The notes beneath the pieces are model-generated. The model ran no database searches, was not told the origin of the DNA, and saw only the letters and a program-made list of their open reading frames with translations. 64,000 nt of DNA from Chondrus crispus (taxonomy: Eukaryota > Rhodophyta > Florideophyceae > Gigartinales > Gigartinaceae). The DNA lies in contig NW_005179280.1 of the NCBI RefSeq assembly GCF_000350225.1, positions 1-64,000 on the forward strand. The letters run 5' to 3'. The position numbers and the translations under genes are program-made. Positions 9,913 through 20,463 of this stretch are shown here, in pieces (the stretch's first letter is position 1; each line of letters opens with the position of its first letter).

Positions 9913-12192
9913 ATGTGGACAAGCGCGCCCGGGGACGTTGGTTCCGGGGCGAGTAGGAGCGGATCGGCAAGGGCGTCGAGGATCCCGCGAGGTCCCCGAA
10001 GCCAGGCCAATACGGCCACGGATCTCGAAGGTCAAGAATCCCCGTCGGGAATTGAAGCCGACAAGGATAACCTATCCCACAGGTTCGAGAAGATGGGCGA
10101 GGAAATTCGCCAAGAGATGACGAAAAATCCCGAGTCTGAATTAGCCCTCGTTCGGAAGCAACTGGAGTTGCAAGCACCCGAGTTCCACACCGTCTTAGGA
10201 GAGCTATCGGCTCGAGTGGATCTCGTCGAGAAGGAGCGAGGTGATGCGACCGACAGTCCGGAGCCGGAGGTCCTAGCTTCGTTGAAAATTTCAGTCAAAG
10301 ACGCAAGGCGCGACGCGAATCAAGCTTTGGAGTCCTTAGGTAAATTTAGAAGCAGTATCGACGACAGGTTCGACCGCGCCGCTCATCGCCTCAAGGACCT
10401 TGAACAGGTCGCCGGGCAAGAGCCGCTCGCAACGGGTCGAGAAGGCGACTGTCGATCGAAGAAGGACAAGGCCGCGGTACAGCGGAGTTCCAAGTCGAAT
10501 ACTTCGAAGAAGAATCTGCGACGCCGGAGCAAGAGTCACGGTAGTGACGAGCCGGAGGACCAAGACTCAATGACCGAGTCGAATGGCCTTTCCGAAGATG
10601 GTGACGACGGTTCGTCGAACCGTGCCAGCGATTCCGAACACCGTTCAGAGGAAGGAAAAGGAATTTCGCAGGGCAAGAAAATTACCTCCAGACGGGGCGG
10701 GATCACTTCGTCCGCCTCGCGGAGAGACAAGGACGCTGAGCCAGAAGACGTCGCAACGCGACGCGGGCCGCGATGGGAAGAGATGGAGGAGCTGAATCCG
10801 ACCAACTCCCTCTTCAAGAAATTACTCTCGTACCGGACGTACCGCTTGCGGAACCCGCAGACATATTTGTCAAGTTCCCGGCGGACCGCCGTGCGAAAAA
10901 TCAGGAGAGATATTCCGCCTAAGGTGAAGAGGGACAACACGTTCACAGGTGAGGACGTGGTCCTTGTGTTGGATTTTTTGGCAAAATTAGTTCAAGAGTT
11001 TGATACTCAAGAAATGAACGAGGGGCAAGCGATCCGCTTGTTGCCCGAATTTCTAAGCGGCATCGCCTTGAGACAGTACACGTCTGTGTTTCAGACGGCC
11101 GGGTCCCATCACGGAAAGGTGTCCGTTTGACCGGAGGCCGTACAGTGGTTGTTGAGGAGTTTTGTAATCGACGAGGCGATCCGTCAAGCCGTGCTCGCAT
11201 TGCGAGAAGTACAGCAGCTACCGTCTGAGTACGAGATGGAATTTTATATCCGTCTGACGGACGCGAGCAATCGATGTGGAAACGTATATTCGATGGAAGA
11301 ACAAATGACGATGTTTATTGAAGGACTCGATTCGAGTATCAAGCCGATGGTATCTCAATACCGACAAGACAATCGGGACGTTTCGTTTTTAAGACTAGTT
11401 TATTACCCAAAGGCGCATGGCTCGGCGAGCCGCCCTAAGGACAAGAAGACCAAGAAGGTCACGATTCAGACGCCCTCGACGTTCAGGGCGGGAAAGAAAC
11501 CGAGGGCTTCTTATCCCGGTCGTAAAGGTCACGCCGCCGTCCACTTAACCGAGTCAATCCCCGCGTGAGATGAAAGCGGTGCGCACGGAACCAGCGAAAA
11601 TCATTATGAAGGAGCATTGGTAGCCGAAGGCAATTTTATTGAGCCATCGGAGGGCTACGGCCACGAGGACTACTGGGCAAGCGGTTCGTCAACTTTACCG
11701 ACGCCCACATACGCGACAGAGTCGTTTTCAGAGCCCACGGATCCCGTGATGATGTTTGGGGGGCGCGGCCACACGCCGGCGCCGCGCATTCCGATGGAAG
11801 ACAAGGGTACTACGTTTCGAAGGCCAGGCTGCATGGGGAGGCCGCAACATCAAGGAAGGCCGCCGGCCCGTGGAGGACCTAGGCCGCAATATCCCATCAA
11901 GAAGCACGGACTGGTGTGCTATCATTGTTGCGAAAAGGGGCACGCCGCGCCAACCTGCATTCTTTCCCTCCGGGAAATGCACCGAGTGTTGGAAAATTAT
12001 GAGGCGTTGTCTCCGATGAAGACGTTAGGTATACCATCGAAGAGTTATCTAAAGGTCAAGAATTGGTTCGATTCGCAGACGGCGAGCACGCCGAGTGCTT
12101 CAACGCCGAGGCCGAACCAACCCTTCAGAGGACCCGCCGCGGGGCCCGCTTCGTCGGACGTGAGAAGGAACCCGCAGCGGCAGAGAAACTAG
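9913..12192 (+). pseudogene. Gag polyprotein of C1 with in-frame stops
   Basis: Structural protein for particle assembly and RNA packaging. The start is taken at ATG 9913 (MWTSAP), matching the ATG of E and the MSTSAP start of C2. The order is a Ser/Arg/Gly-rich N-terminus, a coiled-coil-like region, a long Lys/Arg/Ser-rich region, the LFKKLLSYRTYRLRNP motif, a capsid-like helical region, and a zinc knuckle CYHCCEKGHAAPTC. TGA replaces Trp in the capsid region (11128-11130) and another TGA lies near 11566-11568. Otherwise it is collinear with the intact Gag of E. The N-terminal basic and coiled-coil part is unusually long for a Ty3/gypsy Gag. Confidence 0.85.
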
Positions 12193-12239
12193 AGAGGGGA
12201 ATCTCGCATGAGTCGTGAGAGGCACAGGGTCGACGTACT

Positions 12240-13501
12240 GTGCCCGGGGCTCGTCCCCGTTCCCCGTCTCTAAGGGAAAAATCAGGCCCCGATGAGGAGG
12301 TTGTTGGAATGGTGGATAAGCCCAAAGGGCCAGCCCAAGTCAAGAGAATTTTGAGCCGAGCCGAGATCATCCGCTGGAAGAAGTTCGAAGACCCTGGTAC
12401 AGGGTTAAGCGAGGGGAGCGTCCCGAGAAGATTTTGGTTCTTGCGCGAAAAAACTACAAAGTTTACGCGGACATTGGACCAACAGTCGGATTGATGAGCC
12501 GGGTGTTGTCTGTATTAGACATCGGCGCGGAACCAGACCTTGCGCGAAAATCGGAACACCCGGCTGGAATGGAATCTCTAGTGTCCTACGAACCGACCCA
12601 AGACATTGGCGACGCGAACAACAGGCCACTCCAGACTCTCGGAACCATCAAGATGCCCGTGAGACTTGGACGATTTGTGGCTGCTGCCGAGTTTATTGTG
12701 TGCGAAAAGCTCGCGGTACCGCTGATTCTAGGAGCGGACTATTGCGATTAGTTCGTGGAGGCTATCTACCCGCGAAAGAGGACAGTTGAATTGGCGGATT
12801 TCTCGAAGGTTCCGATCGTAAGGCGGTTCTCGGCGAGAAAATCGAAGAAACATCTGGTCCCCGGAGAGGGCGAAACTGATGCAAAAGGGGAGCGAGTTTC
12901 CCCCTGGGTGAAGGTGACAAGAGCCACGACCATTGAGCCAGGGACGCAACACGTAGTCGAATGCACCTCAAAGACGACGGGCTTGGTCGTAGTTCAACCC
13001 TACGCACCCCTATACGACAAGCACGGATTGGTAAGCACCAACGGTGTCGTTCAGGTTGAGCCTGACAAACCTTTTAGATTGCTTGTAGCGAATTTTACAA
13101 ATTACCCTGTCAGGGTTCAAAAAGTCCAAGTGGTGGCGGAACTACTACCGCACCCGAGGGCCGTATTGAAGAGGAATTCCACCATTGGTGAGGTACTCGG
13201 AATTCAAGAAAGGGACGAAGAAAAATTTACTAATTCCACCCCCCCGCCTACGGGTGAGAGAAGGTGCGAACCGTCGGAACAAGATCTCGAGGACCAGCAA
13301 GGAGAACGGGACGAACGGCTCTCCGAGACGGCAACTACGAAGCCGGAGCGGCCGATTGAGCCTCCCCCGCCGAACGTGGAGGAGCTCGACCTGAGCTGTG
13401 CTGGACCGGCTGTGCGAGAGATTCCGTCGGATGTTAAAAAAATATTCCCGCATGTGGAATGGGACCCTTGGTGGGATCAACACCACGGTCCACCGGATTG
13501 A
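12240..13501 (+). pseudogene. Protease and linker part of pol (C1)
   Basis: Retropepsin region homologous to E. The active-site stretch reads SVLDIGAEPDL where E has SVLDTGAGPNL, so the catalytic-loop Thr-Gly is changed to Ile-Gly. The following (V)PLILGADYCD strand is kept and is followed directly by an in-frame TAG at 12749-12751. A frame change near 12430 separates the N-terminal linker from the protease, and another near 13400 leads into RT. Confidence 0.78.
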
Positions 13502-14205
13502 ACTGGCCCCGGATACAAGGCCAATTGCGCAAACTCCCTACCGAGCCGGTCCAAAGGCTCGGGAGGTCGAGGACGCAGAAGTACAGAAGATGTTAGAAGC
13601 AGGAGTCATCGAGCCGGCGCAGTCAGAATGGGCGTCGCCCGTTTTATTAGTGCCCAAGCCGGACGGATCGATGCGCTTTTAGGTAGACTACCGCAGGTTA
13701 AACGCGGTAACGGTAAAAGACACGTACCCTTTACCGCGCATGGATGAGTGTCTGGACTCGCTTGGTGACACCCAGGTTTTCTCCGCGTTGGACGCCATCT
13801 CGGGATATTAGCAGATGCCTATCCCTGAGTGCGACCGCGACAAGACCGCATTTTCGTGTCACTCAAGTCTGTATCGCTTCTCAAGAATGCCCTTCGGACT
13901 AACCAACGCGCCAGCGACGTTCCAGAGAGCAATGGATATCCTACTCTCTCCGTTCCGTTCGAAATGCTGTTTGGTGTATCTGGATGAGATAATAAATTTT
14001 AGCAAGTCGTGGGAGGAGCACATCGTGCACGTGGATGAAATACTTTGTGTATTGGAAAAGGCAGGCGTGAAGCTCAAGCTTTGCAAGTGCGATATTTTCG
14101 TGGAAAAGATCAAGTACCTGGGCCATGTCGTTCGGCCAGGTACATCGGAGGTTGATGCCGCTCGCATCCGGCGTTGGAACAAGTGAGGTACCCTCAAACG
14201 CAGAT
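13398..14205 (+). pseudogene. Reverse transcriptase domain (C1), catalytic motif altered
   Basis: Recognisable RT blocks: QTPYRAGPKAREVEDAEVQ, EWASPVLLVPKPDGSMRF, VDYRRLNAVTVKDTYPLPRMDE, and FSCHSSLYRFSRMPFGLTNAPATFQ. The catalytic box reads YLDE (13977-13988) instead of YLDD, so the second Asp is lost. TAG stops fall after SMRF (13680-13682) and in place of Trp in the SGYWQM block (13809-13811). A frameshift lies near 14170. It is inactive on three grounds. Confidence 0.88.
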
Positions 14206-14905
14206 CCAGCTCAGGGGCTTCTTGGGACTTTGTAATGTCTACCGCAGATTCGTTCCGCATTATGCGAAAATTGCGCATCCTCTAAACCAACTACTGAAGA
14301 AAGGACAACCGGTCGACTTGGAAGGATTCGACGAACCATGCGAAAAAGCTTTTCATAAGCTCAAGGACGCCATCTTGGCGCCACCGTTGTTGGCGCTGCC
14401 GAAGAAGAACCTACCATACTCGGTATACACCGACGCAAGCGACTATCAAATCGGCGCTGCATTATTTCAAACCGGCGCTGCATTATTTCAAACGCATCCG
14501 GATGCGCAACGTAAACCCATCCGGTTATTTTCAAGAACGTTAGCCGCAGCCGAGAGAAACTATTCTGTATCAAAAAAAGAATGTCTAGCAGTAATTTGGG
14601 CCGTACAGACTTTAAGACCATATCCATATGGCGAGCACTTCATTGTGCATACCGACCATGCCTCATTGAGGTGGTTGATGAACGTAAAAGACCCCAGCGG
14701 GAGATTAATCCCATGGAGGCTCCGCCTCTCGGAATTTGATTTCGAAATCAAGTACAAGAGGGGCAAGGCGAATAGTCAAGCTGATGCCCTGTCAAGATTA
14801 CGGACCGCTGGAGAAACCGTCCACGAAATCGACGACGAAATTCCATGCTTTATGTCCGAACGGCCGACGGTACAGTGGAGGACGAGGAAAATTTTGACGC
14901 GTTAG
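14174..14905 (+). pseudogene. RNase H domain (C1)
   Basis: This would degrade the RNA strand of the RNA:DNA hybrid. It runs from the RT connection (LRGFLGLCNVYRRFVPHYAKI) through the RNase H core (YSVYTDASDYQIGAALFQT, first Asp), a second acidic motif (SVSKKECLAVIWAVQTLRPY), and HTDHASLRWLM to NSQADALSRL. It carries a 21-bp tandem duplication near 14454-14495 (GAALFQT twice) that is shared with C2 but absent from E. After the domain a one-base loss, also shared with C2, shifts the frame near 14860. Confidence 0.85.
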
Positions 14906-14919
14906 ACGACATCCTCGCT

Positions 14920-16425
14920 CTTGAGGGGGGGACCGCCCCCGATCGCCTCGATCAATTCCAAGCTGTCACTCCGGAGAAGCTCATTTGCGAGCAAGCCATC
15001 GACCCCTTCTGCAATCGCATCAAGGAAGAATGGACGCCGGAAAGGTGAGAACGTTCAGCATGGAGACCGAGGAACTCGAAGGAACTCTATGCCGTACCGC
15101 GGCGGAGTTTGTACAAGTGGTGATACCACAATCGTTAAGGGATGGCGTCCTAGGGTTGAGCCACTACGCAAAATTGGCAGGCCACCCGGGAGGCAGGGAA
15201 CTTTACAAGACATTGAGAAGATATTTTTACTGGCCTACGATGGCCCTAGACTGCTATGCAGTCGCGAAGAATTGCGCCGCATGCGCGCGGGAGAGGGTGA
15301 AGTTAAGAAGAAACACGAAGGAAATGAAGCTGTTCACGCCCAAAGCTCCGCTGGAGTTTGTCGCCATCGACATCCTCGGCGAGCTAATTACAACTAAACG
15401 AGGAAATCGGTATATTCTCGTGATCAGCGATCGATACTCGAAACCAGTACGAACCGTACCGTTGAAGAAGATATCAGCTGCACATCGCACAAGTCTTCGT
15501 TCACCATTGGGTATTCGTGTACGGACCGCCGGTCAAGGTGCTGTCCGACAATGGAACACAGTTCACGGCCCGGTTCTTTCAGAATGTCTACCGAATTCTC
15601 GGCATACGTAATGTGTTCACGACTACGTACCACCTGCAAGCCAACGGCCAAGTTGAGAGGTTTAACCGCACGCTGACTTCCGCGTTGCCAAAATATGTTG
15701 GAGAGCATCCCAAGGACCGGGAACTATTTAGCGACGCTGTGACGTTCGCATACAACACGCAAGTTCATCGAACTACGAACATCGCGCCTTTCAAGCTGGT
15801 GTTAGCTCGGGCGCCGAGAAGCATTGCGTTACAAGCACAGCCAAGTTTAGAAGGATTTAGCTCGAATCGAGCGTACTACCTGAAATGGCAGTCGTGGTTG
15901 GAAAGCCTGATGAAAGGCGCTGGTAAGAGCTTGCGGAAAGAACAAGCGCGCTACAAGCGAAATTTCGACGCAAGGCTCCGCAAGTCGAAGTATGACATCC
16001 CTTCAAGATCATACGTATTCCTTCCGAAAGAGCAAGGCACGGCCACCGATCCGAAACATAAGTTGGCTCAAGTCGCTACGGGACCCTACGCAGTGAAGAG
16101 GTCTGATCAAGGTACTGTCGTCATTGCCATCGGCGACCAAGAAGATGGTGTTTCGCGAGACGGGGTAGAACTAGCCCCGTGTCCGATGGACTACGCGCCG
16201 GTCACCGGCTTAACACAAGCGCTACGGTTCCTTGATGGGACAGATGGAGACGAAGGACAGAATGTTTTCGAAAATGGGGGTAGCCTCCATGTACACACTC
16301 CTCCGCGAGAGGATCCTGAAGATCTAGTTACCGAGTTACCGTCAGCGGATACTCCGCAAGACTCACGCGAGTCAAAAAACCCGGCAGAAGTGGACGAGTT
16401 TGAAGATCTTCAGAAGGGGGAAGGA
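14920..16425 (+). pseudogene. Integrase (C1), truncated before the chromodomain
   Basis: HHCC region (LSHYAKLAGHPGGRELYKTLRRYFYWP ... CAACARER shown in parts), core Asp (VAIDILGEL), second Asp (LSDNGTQFTARFF) and Glu (HLQANGQVERFNRTL). A one-base loss near 15028 (also in C2) and a frame change near 15500 break it. The SH3-like tail is present (SYVFLPKEQGTA). Homology to E ends near 16425 in the acidic linker (EDLQKGEG), so the chromodomain and 3' LTR are missing. Confidence 0.85.
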
Positions 16426-16446
16426 ATTGTCACTGAACACGAACAC
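16426..16446. other. Inversion junction between C1 and C2
   Basis: To the left the sequence matches E in the plus sense up to the integrase-chromodomain linker. To the right it matches the integrase of the same family in the minus sense, beginning at CGACTGCGTAGC. About 20 nt between them match neither. The two copies therefore meet tail to tail at different points of the element. Confidence 0.75.
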
Positions 16447-16789
16447 GACTGCGTAGCGGTCTAGGGCCATCGTAGGCCAGTAAAAATATCTTCTCAATGT
16501 CTTGTAAAGTTTCCTGCCTCCCGGGTGGCCTGCCAATTTTGCGTAGTGGCTCAACCCTAGTACGCCATCCCTTAACGATTGTGGTATCACCACTTGTACA
16601 AACTCCGCCGCGGTACGGCATAGAGTTCCTTCGAGTTCCTCGGTCTCCATGCTGAACGTTCTCACCTTTCCGGCGTCCATTCTTCCTTGATGCGATTGCA
16701 GAAGGGGTCGATGGCTTGCTCGCGAATGAGCTTCTCCGGAGTGACAGCTTGGAATTGATCGAGGCGATCGGGGGCGGTCCCCCCCTCAA
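16447..16789 (-). pseudogene. Integrase N-terminal fragment (C2)
   Basis: It retains the linker and zinc-binding start of integrase (AEFVQVVIPQSLRD, LSHYAKLAGHPGGRKLY, RRYFYWPTMALDRYAV) and ends at the junction before the CxxC pair and the catalytic core. The one-base loss in the sequence coding KEEMDAGK of E is present here as in C1, putting the upstream and downstream parts in different frames. Confidence 0.85.
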
Positions 16790-17530
16790 GAGCGAGGATG
16801 TCGTCTAACGCGTCAAAATTTTCCTCGTCCTCCACTGTACCGTCGGCCGTTCGGACATAAAGCATGGAATTTCGTCGTCGATTTCGTGGACGGTTTCTCC
16901 AGCGGTCCGTAATCTTGACAGGGCATCAGCTTGACTATTCGCCTTGCCCCTCTTGTACTTGATTTCGAAATCAAATTCCGAGAGGCGGAGCCTCCATGGG
17001 ATTAATCTCCCGCTGGGGTCTTTTACGTTCATCAACCACCTCAATGAGGCATGGTCGGTATGCACAATGAAGTGCTCGCCATATGGATATGGTCTTAAAG
17101 TCTGTACGGCCCAAATTACTGCTAGACATTCTTTTTTTGATACAGAATAGTTTCTCTCGGCTGCGGCTAACGTTCTTGAAAAGAACCGGATGGGTTTACG
17201 TTGCGCATCCGGATGCGTTTGAAATAATGCAGCGCCGGTTTGAAATAATGCAGCGCCGATTTGATAGTCGCTTGCGTCGGTGTATACCGAGTATGGTAGG
17301 TTCTTCTTCGGCAGCGCCAACAACGGTGGCGCCAAGATGGCGTCCTTGAGCTTATGAAAAGCTTTTTCGCATGGTTCGTCGAATCCTTCCAAGTCGACCG
17401 ATTGTCCTTTCTTCAGTAGTTGGTTTAGAGGATGCGCAATTTTCGCATAATGCGGAACGAATCTGCGGTAGACATTACAAAGTCCCAAGAAGCCCCTGAG
17501 CTCGGTCTGCGTTTGAAGTCGCGGTCGCAC
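16790..17530 (-). pseudogene. RNase H domain (C2)
   Basis: Nearly identical to the RNase H of C1, including the duplicated GAALFQT block and the frame change after NSQADALSRL. The domain core (YTDASDYQIG, ECLAVIWAVQTLRPY, HTDHASLRWLM) is open over about 240 codons. It joins upstream to RT sequence across a deletion, so it has no complete RT in front. Confidence 0.85.
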
Positions 17531-18104
17531 TCAGGGATAGGCATCTGCCAATATCCCGAGGTCGCGTCCAACGCGAAAAACCCTTGGTGTCACCAAGCGA
17601 GTCTAGACACTCATCTATGCGCGGCAAATGGTACGTGTCCTTCACAGTCACTGCGTTCAGCCAGCGGTAGTCTATGCAAAAACGCATTGATCCGTCGGGC
17701 TTCGGCACTAATAAAACGGGCGACGCCCATTCTGACTGCGCCGGTTCGATGAATCCTGCTTCTAACATCTTCTGTACTTCTGCATCTTCTACTTCGCGGG
17801 CTTTAGGCCCGGCCCGATACTGGGCTTGTGCGATGGGACGAGTCTCGGGGATCAACTCGATCCGATGGACTGTGGTATTTATTTCACCAAGCGTCCCATC
17901 CCACATCCCTGAACACTTCTTCAACATCCGACGGAACCGCTCGCTCAGCCGTTCCGGTACGTGGCTCAGGTCGAGGTCCTCCACGCCCGGCGGTGGGGGC
18001 TCAATCCGCTGCTCCGGCTTCGACGATGCCGTCGCACCGTCGCAGAGAGCCCACTCGACCGTTCTTCTGGCTGGTCCTCGCGCGCTTGACCCGACGGTTC
18101 GCAT
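17475..18104 (-). pseudogene. Reverse transcriptase remnant (C2), catalytic region deleted
   Basis: The fingers part is kept (QYRAGPKAREVEDAEVQKML, WASPVLLVPKPDGSMRFCID). A frame change near 17590 follows. Sequence then jumps from the codons for IPECDRD directly to the connection region near 17520, losing roughly 350 bp that contain the palm and the YLDD box when compared with E. The Trp codon that is a stop in C1 and E (SGYWQM) is intact TGG here. Confidence 0.85.
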
Positions 18105-19061
18105 CTTGTCTCGCCCGTAGGCGTCTTGGTGTCATTAGGGAAATTTTCCTTCGTCCTTTCTTGAATTCCGAGAAATTCACCAATGGTTGTTTTGCTCTCG
18201 AGGGCGGCTCTCAGGTGCGGTAATAATTCTACGCCGACTTGGCCTTTTTGCACCCTGACAGGGTACGTCCTAAAATTCACAACGAGTAAACGAAATGGCC
18301 TGTCAGGCTCAACCTGAACGACACCATTCGTGCACGTCAACGCGTGCCTTTCGTACAACGACGAGTAAGGCTGAACCACAACCAAGCCCGCTCTCTTCGA
18401 GGTGCATTCCACGACGCGTTGCGTCCCTGGCTCGATAGTCGTGGCTCTTACCACTTTTACCTTAAAGGAGAATCGCCCCACCTTTCCATCATTCTCGTCC
18501 TCTCCCGGGACGAGCTTCTTCTTCTCTTTTATCGTCGAGAACCGCCTAACTATCGAAACCTCCGAGAAATCCGCCACCTCAACCGTTTTCTTCCTTGGAT
18601 AAATTGCTTCCACAAACCGGTCACAGTAGGACCGCGCCTAGAATTAGAGGGACGGCTAGTTTTTCGCATACAATAAACTCGGCTGCGGCCACAAATTTTC
18701 CAAGCCTCACAGGCATTCTAATTGTGCCGAGAGTCCGGAGTGGCCTATTGTTCGCGTAGCCAATGTCTTGGGTCGGTCCATAGGACACTAGAGATTCCAT
18801 TCCAGCCGGGTGTTCCGATTTTGGCACAAGGTTTGGTCCCGCGCCGGTGTCTAATACAGACAACACCCGGCTCATCAATTCGACTGTTGGTCCAATGTCC
18901 GCGTAAACTTTGTAGTTTTTTCGCGCAAGAACAAAAATCTTCTCGGGACGCTCCCTTCGCTTAACTCTGTACCAGGGCCTTCGAACTTCTTCCAGCGGAT
19001 GATCTCGGGCTCGGTTCAAAATTCTCTTGACTTGGGCTGGCCCTTTGGGCTTATCCACCAA
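17966..19061 (-). pseudogene. Protease and linker (C2)
   Basis: The retropepsin motif SVLDTGAGPNL is intact (D-T-G), with the following strand PLILGA near 18625. A frame change there separates it from the downstream linker frame (about 18613-17966), where EAIYPRKKTVEVADF and the hydrophobic beta-rich linker align with E. Confidence 0.82.
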
Positions 19062-19760
19062 TCCAACAACCTCCTCATCGAGGCCTTCCCTTCTTGCTAG
19101 AGACGGGGAACGGGACTGAGTCCCGGACGCAATACGTCGACCCTATGCCTCTCGCGACTCATGCCAGATTCCCCTCTCTAGTTTCTCCGCCGCTGCGGGT
19201 TCCTTCTCACGTCCGACGACGCGGGCCCAGCGGCGGGCCCTTGGAAGGGTTGGTTTGACCTCGGCGTTAAAGCACTTGGCGTGCTCGCCGTCTGCGAATG
19301 GAACCAACTCTTGACCTTCAGGTAACTCGTCGATGGTATCCCTAATCTCTCTATCGGAGACAACGCCTCATAATTTCCCAAAACTCGGTGCATTTCCCGG
19401 AGGGAAAGAAGACACGTTGGCGCGGCGTGTCCATTTTCGTAACAATGATAGCACACCAGTCCGTGCTTCTTGACGGGGTATTGCGGCCTAGGTCCTCCAC
19501 GGGCCGGCGGCCTTCCTTGATGTTGCGGCCTCCCCATGCAGCCTGGCCTTCGAAACGTAGTACCCTTGTCTTCCATCGGAATGCGCGGCGCCGGCGTGTG
19601 GCCGCGCCCCCCAAACATCATCACGGGATCCGTAGGCTCTGAAAACGACTCCGCCGTGTACGTGGGCGTCGGTAGAGTTGACGAACCGCTTGCCGCGTAG
19701 TCCTCGTGTCCGTAGCCCTCGGATGGCTCAATAAAATTGCCTTCGGCTACCAATGCTCCT

Positions 19761-20463
19761 TGTAGCATAACCCCCCCCCTCTGGGGCTTTAAATTAGATT
19801 AGATCAAGAACTAGATCAGCTACTGTAAAGCGTCGAGCTCTACAGTACAACCGCGCGTGTCCACGTGTACAACACGGGGACAAGGGACACGCGCATACAC
19901 GTGCACACGTGTACAGCGCGCGAGCGAGGCGCGCACGCACCACGAGTAATACGTGTACTGTCAGCCTCGACATAGCTGACAGTATTACAGCGCAGGCCGA
20001 CCTGCACTACAGTAGCCCACTACAGTACCTCGGTACTGTAGTGTTATGATAGATTGTCTTGTATATTAAATATGGAGCGGACCGACGGCGGCGGAAGGGG
20101 ACAAGCACGGGCTTGTCCTCAACCGACCGCCAAGGTCAGTGCACCCAGCTTATTCTAAACGTCGCCTTCGCTCTCCGCGCGCGTTTAGTCGGAGCCGAGC
20201 CGGAGTGGACGCGCAGCACGCGAGCGAGCACGGAACCGCCTCCGCCCGTCAGCACTGGTACGTCACCCAGTGCTGCTCCGGGGCGTCGAGGCGTCGATCC
20301 GCTCGTGCGTGCGCGCGTCCCTGCTCGCTCCCGCTCTACCACCGCTACCCGGGCCCGAGCCCGGTTCCGTAGCTGGTTGGCCCGCTTCACCCCTTCTCCG
20401 ATCCGGGGTCTACAGGTCGAACTGCGCATACACCTCCAGTCGTCTGGGGGTGTTTATGCTACA
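19761..20463 (+). repeat. Solo LTR (703 bp) with CTCCT target duplication, inserted in C2 gag
   Basis: The ends are inverted repeats TGTAGCATAA and TTATGCTACA, flanked on both sides by CTCCT (19756-19760 and 20464-20468). Removing it and one CTCCT restores continuity with the gag of E. There is no internal region, so it is a solo LTR left by LTR-LTR recombination. The left half is rich in TACAGTA/TACTGTA heptamers and CACGTG motifs and ends in a TATA-like stretch (TATATTAAATATGG, near 20063), which suggests plus orientation. I see no other copy in the window. Confidence 0.88.
20060..20076 (+). promoter_or_regulatory. TATA-like box of the solo LTR
   Basis: TATATTAAATATGG follows a region dense in TACAGTA/TACTGTA motifs and precedes a GC-rich half. 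This is the expected U3-to-R arrangement of a plus-oriented LTR promoter. The call rests on position and composition only. Confidence 0.4.

Larger units (their letters stand above)
8788..16425 (+). mobile_element. Element C1: Ty3/gypsy chromovirus copy, 3'-truncated
   Basis: Order: 5' LTR (8788-9749), leader, gag, protease, RT, RNase H, integrase. Homology to element E stops near 16425, inside the linker before the chromodomain. A short filler follows and then an inverted copy (C2). No 3' LTR is present. Gag has two in-frame stops and pol many stops and frameshifts. Confidence 0.88.

Noticed and set aside
11128..11130. TGA at Trp positions read as a variant genetic code
   Set aside because: TAG and TAA also interrupt invariant positions in related copies and TGG encodes Trp at the same sites elsewhere, so ordinary decay is simpler.
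16426..16446. Junction considered as a pair of complete head-to-head elements
   Set aside because: Both copies are truncated at different internal points and no LTR lies at the junction.
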